Shown here: positions 23,320-36,439 of the stretch, in pieces
Numbering within the stretch: the first letter of the stretch is position 1
Layout of the letters: each line of letters opens with the position of its first letter
Assembly (NCBI RefSeq): GCF_043641665.1
Contig: NC_092186.1
Location: forward strand, 18,769,001-18,833,000
Source of the DNA: Enoplosus armatus
Taxonomy: Eukaryota > Chordata > Actinopteri > Centrarchiformes > Enoplosidae
Length of the DNA: 64,000 bases
Direction: 5' to 3'
Position numbers and translations under genes: made by a program
The notes under the pieces: model-generated
The model's database searches: none
What the model saw: only the letters and a program-made list of their open reading frames with translations
What the model was told of the DNA's origin: nothing

Positions 23320-23597
23320 TCGCCCTCCCACACTCTCTGTGCTGTGGTCCATTAGGCTGTCTGTCCACAGCCAGAAGTGACTTTGACATTTGCTGAAACG
23401 CCCAGTGGAGTGTTCAGGCTTGAAAGGATATCCAATGCTTTGACCCAAAACCACTCGTTTCTTTTTCTTCTCCCTTTCCTTTCCATCAAAAACTCCTTTG
23501 TGACATTGTGCACTGGCATGTTGGCTCTCAGACCAAAGCCTGAATATATTTAAACTTCCACCAATGAAAGACACCCCCTCCCATCGTTACCCCTCCT

Positions 23598-23690
23598 CAC
23601 ACATACACACATCCAGACACGACGACACACACAGGCGCATTCATGTACACACACGTCACACTGAGATGCAAAAACACACAGATACACAAA
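23598..23690. repeat. CA-rich low-complexity region
   Basis: Interrupted ACAC runs on the plus strand without a single long perfect tract. Confidence 0.7.
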
Positions 23691-25172
23691 ACACAAAAAG
23701 GGCCCAGTGTGAAACCACAACCACTGCAGTCCTGCACTTTCAATGAGACTTAAATATTTTATGAGCACACCAAAGACAAGATAGCTGAGGGGAATCCTTA
23801 TTTATAACATGAAAACATTATCATCCATAAAATATAGTAAATAATGACTCAACAGGGAAAATTCTTGTGCCTTTTTAAAACTTCTTAAAATCTTAAAAAG
23901 GGCAGGAAAATAATAATGAATCTTGAATTATATTATTAGTTAACTTCATTCAGTACATAAGGTATGCATACGAATGCCCATACATAACAGTCTGTGCTTA
24001 CAATGTCTTACTATGTCCTTATATGTGGTAAATAATGTAATACATAGTAGTAGTTTTTGCAGACATTAGTGGTCAAGCTCATGGATTTGTAACAACACCA
24101 CTTTCTTCCAGCAATGGCAGCTGATTCATTCTTGCAAGTATTGAGCAAGTGACAAGATTTTTAAAAGGTCCTCCAAATTATAATGGGCTGGCTGCCAAAA
24201 TGGCAAACAGACAAACAACAGCAAAAATACTGACCGGCTTCTAATGACCAGCCAGTGGTTGGTGTTAATTTCCCACTCCAGCAATAACTGTTTCACGTAG
24301 TGACTTACAGCAGTGTGGGCTGGACCTAAAAAATGACCTGTTTCCTCTGGCAAAAAACTGTGCGGCAGGGGTGGTATCATGTCTGTCCCACAAATTAGAA
24401 GCGTCCAGAGTGACCGTCAAAGCAAGATGGTGCCAGATTATTGTAAGTATAAGGAGGAATCCCCTTGAGAGCATTCTTTACCCTTCATGAGACAAGCTCA
24501 GCCCTCTCCACCCATCCATTATAAATGGAGTCTAGCGTCACCCTTATGCCTCATCCCTCTCTCTGGGCAGTCAGCGTGAAATATTCACCTGTTCCACTCC
24601 TTCAGGAGAGTGGGGGATTAATGGAAAGAGAGGAGCTGAGGGAGCTCCTCTGTCTCCAGTTCCCATGAAAAAAGGGTCTGAAACGCTGACGCCAACTTGC
24701 ATCAGCAAAGACCCCCATCCCACCAGTATACATACAGTACACACTCATCTCTGGCTGCAAGGGAGAACTTTCAATGATTGCTTCCTCCAGACAGCTCACA
24801 GGACAAAGATAACATTGTAGCATATAAACCGTGTGCACACAAATAATCAGTTATTAGTTGATAGCCAAACATCTCAGTCTTAAAACTATTAATAGTGGCC
24901 AGCAGCGACAGTCAAATGTTCAGTGAATAAGCATGGAATGACTTAATATGAGTACCAACTGTAAAGCCCCCATTTTAAGTTATTAAAGAAATTTCCTTTC
25001 GGTAAATAATGTTTGTCTGTATTATACTTCTGTATTAAAGTTGAAAGTCAAAAGTAAATGTGGAACTGTGGCTGAAGGTTTTCAAGCACAGCGACAAAGA
25101 AACAGAAAAGTGCTTGTAACCTTTCTTTTTGCTGGAGTTAAACGGGGGATAATTCTCAAGGAATCTGGTAGA

Positions 25173-25326
25173 ATGGGCTTTTTGTCCTTTTAATTATAAA
25201 CAGTGTAGAAATACAGGAAACGTGTGAAGAGAGAGAGGGGTATGACCAACAAAGTGAAAGAACTGAACCAGGGACGCTGGCGTTATGTGTATTCAACGTT
25301 ACCACCAGGCTACCAGGACACCCCGC
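25173..25326 (-). mobile_element. tRNA-derived SINE, older copy
   Basis: On the minus strand the start GGGTGTCCTGGTAGCCTGG leads into A-box TAGCCTGGTGG (RC of 25302-25312) and B-box GGTTCAGTTC (RC of 25260-25269). GTCATACCCCTCTCTCTCTT, TTTCCTGTATTTCTAC and a TTAAAAGGACAAAAAGCCC tail follow. The order and tail match the element at 13347-13521, so the two are probably the same family in opposite orientations, this one more diverged. Confidence 0.7.
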
Positions 25327-28300
25327 GATGGACACAAAGTTTGCAATTAATCACAATTTTGTATGTACTCTATCTATTATTTTGAATTGAACATTAATGA
25401 GGAGAAATTGAAATTAACAGTTTAAATCATTTAAAATTATATAGCACTAATATACATATATACACATGTAAAGCATTGTTGTGGTGTGGATGTTAACTCA
25501 AAATGAATAGTCTGATACTGTAATTTCTTTCAAAGTTAAGTGAACTGTTACATAAGAAACAGTCTTGTGTCTAGCCTTGGTCTTTTTGACACAAAACTGT
25601 CTAAATAATTTGTTCCCAGTCAAACAACACACAAGTGTAACAGGTCTACTGAAATACTTGGAAACAGCGAATCCTCTGCTGTTTCCTAAGAGCGCCAACC
25701 TCCAACATAGATACCAGTGGACGCGTTACATCACCTGAAAGCCCCTCTGCTCTTCCCCACTTTAATTAACACCTGCAAAGAGTGCTGCTGTGCACTGAGC
25801 ATCTGTTGCTCAATGGGTAGAAGTGTGATACTCGTACTTCCATCGCTTAGGCACTCTAATGATTAAAGTGTATTCACTCATGGCACTGCGCAGTGCTTTG
25901 AATTACAGTGCACATAAAATGACATTTATGTTATGTCTATGAATTTCCACCACGTTTCATTACGAGCGTCACATGAGAGTGTGTGTCATCGGTTGAAAGA
26001 AGCCTGCTGCAAAAGAAACCGATGCACATGTCTGAATGTCAGAGAATGAGGTGGTGGGTGACACACTGAGTAATGATGGAGAAGAGGGAGGACAGATTCC
26101 CACAGGAGACCAAATGTTCCCTGTGCCCTTTGCCCCATGTACGCCGTCAGCTCCATAACCTCTATTTATACACCGCACCACTGGAAACTGTCAGCACTGG
26201 GGTGATATATTGATTCAACAGGTCGTTTTTCATGTTTGCTTCTAACTACGTACGTGGCAGCTCCGAGGAAACAACACACGCTGTTACAAACAGAATGAGA
26301 CTCACGACTTCAGAAGGGATCTCCACATCTGGTCCACATCTCTCTGCATGTATACTGTATGAGGGTACAAGGAGCTGTGCATGTGTGTGACAGAGAGAAA
26401 GTGAGGGAGCAGAGAGGGGAGAGACGATCAATAAAGGTATGGAACACATTAAATCACAATGTTGAGTTGTAAGGCTGACTCATTGATTTTAAGCAGCAAC
26501 CTATTCCATAGAACACTGAATGGTGGACAAAGTTAACAAGATCGAAGCCTCAGTCCAGCTGCCTCGTGCAGCAAACCTCATTAAATCTCAGGGGACACAG
26601 AACAGGGAGAGGCTAGGAGTACGGGAAAACCATGTTACTGTACATAAAATGAGGCCAGGAGGAAGTGAAACATTCCCCTGGAAGTTCATGGACTGCAGCG
26701 GAACACTAACCCCAAGAGAGGTAGTAAACGTAAGATGTGAATAACCCATTTATCAAATGGAAGATTACGAGGGACCAGTGCACAAAATGTCAGTAGTCGT
26801 TATGGGCATTGGGTCATTTAGAGGTATTCACATGTCTATGTAAGTGAAATTCACTGTAATTGTGAGACCTTGGACACCCTTCAATCATTGTGCTCTCATC
26901 CATGAGCAGCCTGCTTCTACTTACACCAAATGAGTCACCTTGCTACCACATTACCTAATGGTTCATACCTCTTTTCTCAGATACATACATAGAAATTATA
27001 ATAAAGACCATTATCAATATTCTGTTGCATCAGTGGTAGACAGATATTTATGTCTCACAGATACATTTTACCAGTTTGTCAATCACAGAAAAAAGAACTG
27101 CTTTGTGAAAAAGAAATCACCAACAAGTTGCTCGAGGACGACCATGAGATCTTAGTTGAGTTATTGTTTTAAGTCATGCACATTTGTCAGTGCATCGGCT
27201 CTCAAGATTAGACTTGCATCAGGAGCTCAATTTTTTGTCATCTATCGTTCCTGAGTCAGTCCATTGACCACTTGAGTATCAAGGAGCGTTTTTTTTAAAG
27301 TGCATGCTGTGAGCCAAGCATGCCTCCTACATTTCAGCCTGCTCATTCGGGGGGGTGGGGGGGGTAGTTTGCTTGCCCTCACATATGAGCAGAGATTACA
27401 CTATGAAACAGGAGCCGTCTGCTCTCCCCAGAGGCTTGGTTTCTCAATGGTACACGCAGAGAGGATGAAATAGTTGCCCTGGAGTCGCAGTCAGCCCCCG
27501 GTTTCTTCACAGTTTGGTGTTAATGGAAGCTCAAATGGTGAGCACAGACCACGTTGGATCTGTAGAAGCATAGTGGAGGGTGAGTCACCCAGTGAGAGAG
27601 ACTGAGATGGGAGGGATGCCTAGTGCTGAGGTGGGAATGTGCCCCAACCAAACACAATTGAGTTTGCCTGGGAGAGACAGCAAAGTGGATGTGCAAATGA
27701 TCTCACCCCACTCCACGACAAAGCACCTTTCAGAGCGAGTGTGAGAAAACACTTCACTTCCATCTTTTCTCTTGTGAAAATGTGTAGTATGCTTAACTAA
27801 AGCAGCCAGAACCATACCTTAACCTGTACGTTCTGTGCATTATAATAATCTGTTATGGTAAAAACATTAGTCCCTGCACAATGTGAGTCAGTGTACACCA
27901 TCTTTGTTGTTACTATGTCTATACCTGAGTTATCAAAAGAAATTCTTGCACAGTGTTTGCGGGCTACTTCAGATTTTGAGTGGTGCATGCACTTGCTGCG
28001 AAGGTAACAGATCACCAGACTGCTTGGGCATAGCTCTTATCTGCTTATATTAGGCATAATTAGAGATGGAGAAGATTCGCTGTTGAATGATCATCTGAGA
28101 GTACGTTCAGATGCATAATTGTGTTTACTGGCTGAGGGAAAACAAGTCTTTCATCTCGTGGAGATAAGAGGGTGATTGTGGTCGACTTGGTGGCCCCTTC
28201 TGTGTATTCTCAGGTCTGATCTCTTTGTTGCTTTGCTCTCTCCCACCCTCCCTCTCTCTTCCTGATTAATGCGGTTGCTTGCCTAAGCGTCATAGTTAAG

Positions 28301-30643
28301 ATGAAGAAAGGCTGGTGATAATGCTTGGTGGGTGTCTCAGTCTGGGGAGGAGATGGATGTCAGAGAGCAGGGAAGTGAGGTAGGAAGACAGTAATACATC
28401 TCCTCTTTTTCAGAGTACAGTTTGTGCACCTATATAAATGCAGGTTAATATGAGGTTATCCACCTCAAACTATCCCGTTGATCATCATCCAGATAAATAC
28501 TATAGTTACTATATCTGGGTGCTCTTACATTCAAGAACGTCAGTTAAAACATTAATCAGTACTCACTCTATATGATTTGCTTATGCATTACTATGGCACA
28601 AATAGCACGTTTATACTCTGTGAATATGCGATTATTTACAGCTATGTGAAAAGTATCTTATCTAAACTATATCGACATCTAATTACAAAATTAGAGATTA
28701 AAAGACTAAAGATTAGATTAAAACGTGTCAGCAGGCTAATTGCAATTGAATCTGAAGCTCATATTGCATCAAATTTGCATCAATTGAATCTCATAGGTAT
28801 TCAGGTACAAGTAAAAATTTTAATGTTCATTTCAATCATTACAACCATGACTTTAGTTGATTAAGTGGTCTTTATAAACAGATTGGTTTATAATTGCTCA
28901 TTCTTGTTTAGTTTACAGTACCATGCTGCTCATGACCACGTATTGCCTGTTACCACTATTGGCAGAAAAAGCCACCTCATGTATTGGCATTGGGATTTCA
29001 TTAATGCACGCTTAGCATATTCATTGACCTGGTGCAAGTTTGCCATTGTGTTCATGTAATAGTTGTGTATCATGTGTGCATGTGCATGCGTGTGCAGAGT
29101 GATCTGAGTATCACGGGAGCGGAGCCACACTGTCAAATGCAAACGTGTAGCATGGATGCAATGAACAAATACCTGCATAATACGTCACAGAATTAAATAA
29201 CTGTGGTCTTTTGCATTTGAATTGTGTGGTTCAGTTGACTAACAGCTGAGAGCTGCTGTTGCCACAGTAGGAGATGTTGTCAACTTCTGTGGTGCTTTAC
29301 TGACCGCAGAAATACTGTATAACCTACCAACCCACAAACTGTGATACAAAATATGCATTCAACATTCAGCATTTGGGATGACCCATTGTAATGTTGTAAT
29401 GTAATGTAAAGCTAGTTAGCCTAGCTTGCTAACGTGGCTTTTCATGTATGTTACTTCAACACTTGGAGAATGCAGCTGGCAAGGTACTGTTGTGTCTGCC
29501 CTGTGCAGAAAGGGTTAGGGTATTCAGAAATGTTTCTTCAGTTTACTACTTTAACTCTGATCGTGTCATTAGTGATTACAGTGCAGCTCTTTGCATTTTT
29601 TATGAGAACATTCCTCCACACAGCCCCATCAATCTAAAAATACTAAAGCAATCACATTCTGCTGCAGATGTACTGCAGATTAAGGTGTGAACAATATTAA
29701 TTATCGCCACAGTAACATCATTATTTATGCAGTGAAGGCTCCTCTGATATACAGTCTTATGATTTTTATTCTTGTTTGATCCATGAGCAGAGGAGCAGAC
29801 AGTTGAAAGCAGAGAAAGGACGAAAATCTGAATTGAAAGATGAAAGTCGAAAATCTGTGTGGAAAAGCTGTATGCGGAGGAAACACTGGAGAGTGTGGTG
29901 GCTTTGATCATTCTGCCATGAAGTCTGAGGTTTCTAGTGTGAAGGTGGTAAATTGGCGCGCTTGGCCAATTACTACCCAGCGCAGTGATCTAAAGGCCAT
30001 CGCACATGGTCACCATTTTCTTGAGCATTTTATGAGTTCGTGTCATTGAGCAGGGCAGGTTCACTTTAATCAAATGGGTCAATCTACAACAAATCCAAAA
30101 GATGAAGGTATGGTTTACGCCAATGTGTATGTGTATTGTTTTATTTGCTTATTTCTTCCGTATTGTTTTTTTCTCATGCAACCCATTCAAATCCCCTTCT
30201 TGGTACACTGTAATTTGTATATCATACACCATCACTCAGGATTCCCAGGATTCCCAGTTGCTGTGGCACAACAAAAAACAATAGAGTGAGAGGAGCCACT
30301 GGTTACAGGAGTGCTTTTTCCTTAATCTGAATTCCCATTTCAAAATTTTATTATAATGATATCCTCAATGTTCCTCAGCACAGTAACACAGGAGTCTCCT
30401 GGTTCATGAAACAACAACGATTGCCACTAGTTTAAATAATTTTTTGTAGCTTATAGTTTGGCTTGGCACATGACTACAATACCCATGAGCCTTGGCAGTC
30501 ATTGCCATGGAGAAAAACCCAGTAATTTGACAAACCAAAATTGATCTTTGGCTTCCACCTGTCATTAGTAGCGCAAGCTTCTTTTTTAAATTATTATGTT
30601 AAACTCTGTGACTACTGATTCAAACAAAAATATACCTTAGGAG
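25327..30643. other. Long noncoding stretch with scattered motif-rich blocks
   Basis: No gene or intact transposon recognised. 25805-25865 has an A-box-like TTGCTCAATGG but no convincing B-box. 25950-26180, 27420-27740 and 28030-28200 are unique blocks; the last has several GATA cores (CTTATCT, GAGATAAGAG). 29951-29971 holds an inverted pair ATTGGC/GCCAAT. 27349-27364 is a G-run. Confidence 0.3.
27349..27364 (+). repeat. G7-T-G8 run
   Basis: Fifteen of sixteen bases are G, a sequence able to form a G-quadruplex. Could also be prone to assembly or sequencing error. Confidence 0.8.
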
Positions 30644-30822
30644 TAGGGGTGTAACGATTCACCGATACGAATCAGAATCCAGTTTTAATGTTAAAGATGA
30701 CAACGATTTGTAAGGTCTTGATGTGTATTATTTGATACTAATCATAAAGGTAGTCTTTTCAGACAATGATATGTAGTACAAAGTTGCCATGTATGCAATG
30801 TTCCAGGTAAACAATTAACAGA
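30644..30822 (+). mobile_element. hAT-like element, 5' part
   Basis: Begins TAGGGGTGTAACGATTCACC and continues with CGATACGAATCAGAATCCAG, the terminal sequence of a common fish non-autonomous hAT-like family. It is cut at 30822 by the LTR that follows. A matching right-hand part lies at about 31465-31560. Confidence 0.6.
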
Positions 30823-31252
30823 TGTTGGGGCACCTTAAAGATAAGATGCATTGTTGTTTAGACGAGATCTTCCTTGGTATGTGAAAAGTTATCTCTGAGA
30901 GGTTAAGGTACGTGAAACATCATTCTGAGAGGTTTCTTTTCCTGACCCCTAGATAGGGAACGGAAGTTTACAGACTTGTGTGTTGTAGTAGGACCCCATG
31001 CATGTCTAAAGGTATAAAAGATGAGCTTGGACAGTGTTCGGGGCAGCAGTACTGATTCGGCTACGGGTGCTGTCCAGGCCAAGATGCGCATGCCTGTTGA
31101 TCCTGAACTTTGATGCAAATAAAGAATATTATGTGAAAAGTCAGTATCAGCGGAGTTTCCTTCCATCATCGAATCATCGCCTACATCCGGGGAATGAAGA
31201 AGAAATTAACTACAGTCTGTAGAACAGCGATTAAGTACCGCAGGAGACAACA
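30823..31252 (+). mobile_element. Retrotransposon long terminal repeat (LTR)
   Basis: A 430-bp unit starts TGTTG and ends CAACA, giving canonical TG...CA ends with a 5-bp inverted match. It contains a TATA box TATAAAAG (31013-31020) and AATAAA (31118-31123) 105 bases apart, as expected for U3-R-U5. The base after the end starts TGGTGAAACC, which could be a primer-binding site, but the match to any tRNA is weak. No gag, pol or env sequence and no second LTR are visible, and no clear target-site duplication. It is either a 5' LTR remnant or a solo LTR with eroded flanks. Confidence 0.6.
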
Positions 31253-31443
31253 TGGTGAAACCTATGCGGGTGTTTCGGTTTAACAAGTTACTCTGTTAAC
31301 TGGTGACTTTTAGCCGAAGGCATCTGTTGTTGTCGAGGGGGATTTCCTGGTCTTTTATGAAATATACAGTATCTATTTGAAGGCAAGCAATGCTACTTTT
31401 ATAGAATTGGCTTATTTTAATTGATAATGGAAAATGAATTTGT
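31253..31443. other. Unassigned sequence between LTR and hAT-like right part
   Basis: Could be residual internal retrotransposon sequence or hAT-like interior. No ORF supports either. Confidence 0.3.
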
Positions 31444-31465
31444 GTTAATGTTAATGTTAATGTTA
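31444..31465. repeat. (TTAATG)n hexanucleotide repeat
   Basis: Three and a half perfect copies of TTAATG. Confidence 0.85.
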
Positions 31466-31560
31466 AGAACTGTATCAGCATCGTATTGCATCGAATCGCA
31501 CCGAATCGTTCTGTATTAAAATGTATTGTCCCTGAATCATATCGTAGCTCATGTATCTGG
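31466..31560 (+). mobile_element. hAT-like element, 3' part (truncated)
   Basis: AGCATCGTATTGCATCGAAT, CGCACCGAATCGTTCTGTAT and CCCTGAATCATATCGTAGC are characteristic of the right arm of the same fish hAT-like family whose left end is at 30644. The final inverted terminal repeat (expected to end in ...CACCCCTA) is missing. Confidence 0.5.
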
Positions 31561-33059
31561 TTATTATAATGCAGAAAATAAACATGACCATTATTTCCAA
31601 AATCAGTGGCGCCTGAAATAACTTAAGGGGATCTGACGGAACTCGTGGTTTGGTGTGTATAGCAACAGTATGACAATCAGTATTACTCAAGTTACAGGTG
31701 GCAGATTGAAGACATACTCCCACCAAAACTACAGCATGCAGCTGGATTACCAACAACACAGTCCCCCAGTGCCTCTCCTCCCTCCCACTGTGTTTAGGGT
31801 TAGGGTTGTGCATGTGCTTTGTATAGTATCTCTGCACGAAAGAAGAGCCTTTTATCTTTTGCTGTCCAGGCTGTCAGGGCCAATAGAGAGAAACAGAAAA
31901 ATTGAAATTGACTGAGGTGTACATGGTACATGGTGTTAATTCTTTGTGGTTTGCCATGCCATCGCTGGAGGTGACCAGGCATGAAATTCCATCGACACTC
32001 TCTAAAAGGCCAAGTAGCGCTGCTGTTGCTAGGAGATTAAGTTTGGAACAAATGTGTCGATACTGCCTAATGAAGCTGAATGGTCACTGTCACCAGGAGT
32101 ACTGCTCTGAGAGGCCACTCATTTAATTGTTCCATTATTCAGTTCTATTGTATCAGTGGATTCAAGTTGTCAGGACAAAAAAATCTGCATTACGGATGTA
32201 TTTGAGACTTTGAGTGTATTTGAGTGTCTTTTTCAACAAATGTCCAATATTGTAATCGATTCTATTTCACTCAGCAGTGGCATCAGACAAACATTAAATG
32301 AAAGACCTGGCCATAACTCTAACTTGGATGAAATCATTAGAGTTCTTTTCAGTTGTTTGCTTCAGTGCAAATAAATTGGTGTTTGTCATTTCAAGAGCTA
32401 CAAAAAGCAATTTGAAGAGTTTTTCAGGATTTCAAGGACTGGTTTGCTTGAGTCTGGGATTCAAAGGATTCACAAGGCGAAAAATTGAGGCAGAATGGAG
32501 AAAATTGACAAATCAAAAGCATGTCTGCCTGTCTGCTCATTTAATTCACATGTGGGGATACCATGTTATTGTAATGTTACCCCACACCCAGAAAAACTGT
32601 ACTGAATTAAATTATTATGTTCACAACTCAGGAGAAAGGTGCTGTTTCAAATCACCAGGAAAAAGTTGAGTGGTGATTTATTCTCGGCTTGATAATAGAG
32701 ACAGGAGGGGAGTCCCTTGTTTTATCTCCTCTTCACTTCTACTTAGAGAGAGAAGTGATGCATGCTTGTGAAAGTAGAATCATTTTTTCAGGGAATTATA
32801 GTTTGGATTTACATATTTAGTCTTGACTGTTGCTTTTTGTTCTATTGAAGAGAGGGACAGGTTAGACCTTTCTTTTAAATCATTGTTGGGGTAAAACAGC
32901 TGGACAATCTGGGGGAAATGTTGATGACCTCGTACCTCGTACATACAATAGCTACTGATTGCTGTTCATTGCTGTGTTTTTAACTTAGGTAACGCAGGTA
33001 TTATAAATCTGTTGTTGGTGATATGCGACAGTGTTTCATTTAACTTTTAAATTGCCGTT
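31561..33059. other. Noncoding sequence, no recognised element
   Basis: AT-rich. Contains a two-unit telomere-like motif TTAGGGTTAGGG (31794-31805) that is too short to call an interstitial telomere. Open frames overlap one another and are unsupported. Confidence 0.4.
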
Positions 33060-33155
33060 GGTATGTTTCTCCTTGTATGTATTTAATGTCCTTTAGTACA
33101 GCACAGTTTAAACTGTGTTTAAATGTGCTCTATGAATAAACTTTATTTACTTCAA
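33060..33155 (+). mobile_element. LINE-type 3' tail fragment
   Basis: TTTAAATGTGCTCTATGAAT and AATAAACTTTATTTACTT (33115-33152) follow the fish LINE 3' UTR pattern of a short TGCTATATAAATAAA block near the end. No coding part is left. Confidence 0.45.
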
Positions 33156-33742
33156 AGCTTAAATCTGCCTCCTAGCGTATCTCTTTGCTTGTGTTAAAAT
33201 CCCACTTTGATTGCACATTTTGTAACAGGTTTCAAGAAGTCAAGGGTCTTCTACTGTACACAAGTGACTATAAAATCTCTTCAGCAAGGAAAAAATACAA
33301 AAAACAAAATTGCGTGTATTTGTCCTCGAAAGAGGAAAACAAGATATGTTGTGGAGCCTGTACATACATGAAACATTGGATCAAATTGAAATCTGAACAG
33401 AAACATGCAAGTAAGGAACTGGGGAATTGATTCATTCTAATTTACAGCTAACTCTTAACACTTAATTGTTTTTATTAATTCCATTACACTTAAAAGCTTT
33501 CCGTACATTCATCCATGTTTCATTTTGTTCACTGCTTGTGGAGTTCTTTGAAGTAATTGCCAAATTTGCTGAACTTTGCAAACATTTTTAATGAAGTATG
33601 TGCAAATCAAATGACCAATAAACAGCAGGCCCTCTGAAAAAGCATCAGCATGCTGTGGTCTACTCCATCTTAGCAACATATGAATTTATGGGACAACAAC
33701 TGAATCATCTCCACTGATGAAATGGTTTTGCACTTTACAACC

Positions 33743-33744
<2 letters not shown>

Positions 33745-33790
<46 letters not shown>
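33745..33790. repeat. (CA)23 microsatellite
   Basis: A 46-bp perfect CA run, the longest simple repeat in the window and likely polymorphic. Confidence 0.97.
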
Positions 33791-33792
<2 letters not shown>

Positions 33793-34183
33793 TGAAAACC
33801 AGACTTTATTCATCTGCCTCGATTGTCCACACGTGAAAACAGCTGAACGAGCAAAAGGCAGTGGAAACATTACTTTCCTGCTCTGTGCATAGCTCATTCA
33901 TACTGTATGTGAGGCACATTGGGGATACAGATGGCTCTGTCTTATCTGTGTAGTTTCTCGAGTAAATCATATTTATCTGGCACCAGTGGTCCTGGAAGAC
34001 CCATCAACACCGCCACCCCCACACACCAAATATTGCAGGTACAATGCAGACAGTCAACTATATTAAGATAAATTAAGAAGGGATTAGCATCCCAGATCTA
34101 AGAAGCCTGCACCATCTGTTTGAAATATCCCACTGTAAGTGATCTAATAATATGAAAAGGCAGAGAAAGAGGAGCATGTTAGA

Positions 34184-34208
34184 TGTGTGTGTGTGTGTGT
34201 GTGTGTGT
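34184..34208. repeat. (TG)12 microsatellite
   Basis: Perfect TG run. Confidence 0.95.
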
Positions 34209-36439
34209 TGTTACAGACAACTGCACAAAAGGAAATACAATATTTGGTCTGGGTCCATTACGCACTGTGTATCGATGTTAAATCGATATATGAAAAAGAA
34301 CATGACTTTATTGTCTGTCAACTTTGGCATTGTGCGTTCTGAGATAAAGATGAAAGGGAAGAATGAATTATGTAAACAAAGCATGCTTGCATTGTCAGGG
34401 ACGGATTCTACACAGTTGTACTGTGTGTGTTTATGAGTGTACGTTATGTTTCCAATTATGTGGTGTGAAGACAAAGGATTGTAGACAAAGTAAACCAGTG
34501 GTTTACTGTATGCTTGCAGAACCATCGTATGGAAAATATAGAGAAGATAAATATGTTATGTTGTTAATGACCAGTTTTCTATGATGTAGTTATTTATAAC
34601 GATGGGGTATGGAAAAGTTACATGATATTTAATGATGGTGTGTGTTCACATTTTGATTGAACTGACTGCACAGATGCTATTTCTGTGTAATCATGTAATA
34701 TAATGTTTAGTGTGCTTTTGCAGTTATGTACTTTGGAATATAAAGATGATAGAAGTAATATGATTGCATTGTTGGAGATATATTCTACACAGAGAGTAGT
34801 GTCAGTGTTTACTGTGTGTTGGCAAGGATTGCCAGGGTAACTGCAGTTGGCAACAGTTCTATTCTTGTCATGCGGCAGTGAGGTAGGAAATATCTCAGGG
34901 TAGCATAGTATGGTCAACAGGGCATATTCTGCCTCCATGAGTTAATTGGGTGTGAAAAGACATGACTAAGAGTTAGATCCTTCACTTCAGCAGGGGATAA
35001 AAGAGGAGCTGGAAGGTATGATAATAAATGGAACCTTAACAGTGACAGGTGGGATTAGCACGCATTGGTGTGGTATAATACCGCACTGCATCATGTGGAG
35101 TCTTATCTAGATCCACTACTGTATTGTGCCAGCTTAAGAGTCAGTATCAGCATCTGTTCAGTCGTGAAATGAAATGACGCTGGTGTTTCACAGCAAGTCA
35201 TCCCTTAAAGATACCTGGGAGATGAGTGATGCCACACTTAAGAATGGCACAGAGACATTGTATGAAGATCTAAAAGGCTGACCGTGAGACAGAAAAACAT
35301 GCCAGTTTGACCGCATGTGGAGAATCAAAGTAAAAAAAAAATGTTTTTTGCATATATTAATTTTGTTGAGTTTAGTTCTGAATTAAATAGTTTACAAACA
35401 TGTCTTGAAAGTTTTTGCTTCAGTTGAATATGATAGATGGCCCAATGTATTCTATGATAAACTTTCAGTCTGACAGTTCTCAGTGTCTTGATGACAAACA
35501 TACACTTGTTTGAGTGATTAGAAACAGATGCTACACTGAGTTATGGGCTGTTGCTCTTATTGTTATTGATATATAGACAATTAACATTCTGGTTATAGAA
35601 TGCATCGTTTGTCTTTCTACAAGAACTATTGATGAGCAGATCAGATGACTATCATATCAAACTGTGGCTGCTCATCATCATTTCTTGGACACAATGTTGT
35701 TACCGCTTATGATGTACAAATGTCTAGTAGAGATGAATATACAGGCGCACCACCCATACAGGATTCAATTACTACCATAACGCCCATACGTTTTTTCATT
35801 CATCACAGTGGACAAAGTCACATTTTAACTAGTTTGATTCAAAATACAAATTCTTGTTGCCAGTGTTTGCTACATGTGTCACAGGCCAAGTATTGTATAA
35901 AAAAGTTATGAATAAATAAAATGTACATCAGGATGTCATAGTTTGTCAGGATAAATACATTCAGATCTACAGGTTTCAGCTTAGGAAGACACTGCAACAA
36001 CTCTGACTTCTCTGATCTCCTTGTAGAAGAAGGCAAGAGAAAGTTTCACTGTGAAGATCATAAAGTACAAAAACACATTATTCAAGATAATACCATATTA
36101 ACCATTGTTTCTAGTTACACTTGTATACTGTAGAATTTCTGTGACAACTGTAACAAGTAATAAAAGGCAGACAGAGAGACGCCCTGTCACTGGGTCAGCC
36201 ATAAGGATGGTTTTATCAGAAGAAATTGGATAATACCCTCCCATGTCCTCTGGGTTATTGAGCTACAGGAGGGCCTCCTCATTAGATTAAAGGGCATTAC
36301 TAAAGGTTAAAGTAAAATACTGCAGCGTAGCACTGGAGCTTCTGCGTCCATCCATGTTTAGAAAAAAAATATCTCATTTTCATTCTAACTAAAGTAATAT
36401 TAAAGTTATAAAAACTCAGTTGGTGCACAGACGTACATG

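Larger units (their letters stand above)
21247..25172. other. Noncoding sequence with several simple repeats
   Basis: Contains the TA and GT tracts listed separately, a CTC-rich triplet region (23287-23319) and a CA-rich region (23598-23690). 22960-23600 and 24470-24650 are unique blocks that may be conserved elements (for example CCATTATAAATGGAG near 24516). No gene is supported. The long minus-strand open frame 23074-23574 is driven by the CTC repeat, which reads as poly-Arg. Confidence 0.3.
33156..36439. other. Noncoding sequence with two long dinucleotide repeats
   Basis: Unique AT-rich sequence apart from the CA and TG tracts listed separately. No gene, no recognised transposon. Confidence 0.4.

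Noticed and set aside
23074..23574. 166-codon minus-strand frame
   Set aside because: Its poly-Arg centre is just the CTC triplet repeat. Other strands and frames are equally open and no family is recognised.
24100..24160. TTGAGCAAGTG as a SINE body block
   Set aside because: No A or B box upstream on either strand; a short chance match.
25805..25865. Another tRNA-derived SINE head (TTGCTCAATGG)
   Set aside because: No B-box at the proper distance and no SINE body.
31794..31805. Interstitial telomere repeat
   Set aside because: Only two TTAGGG units, easily due to chance.
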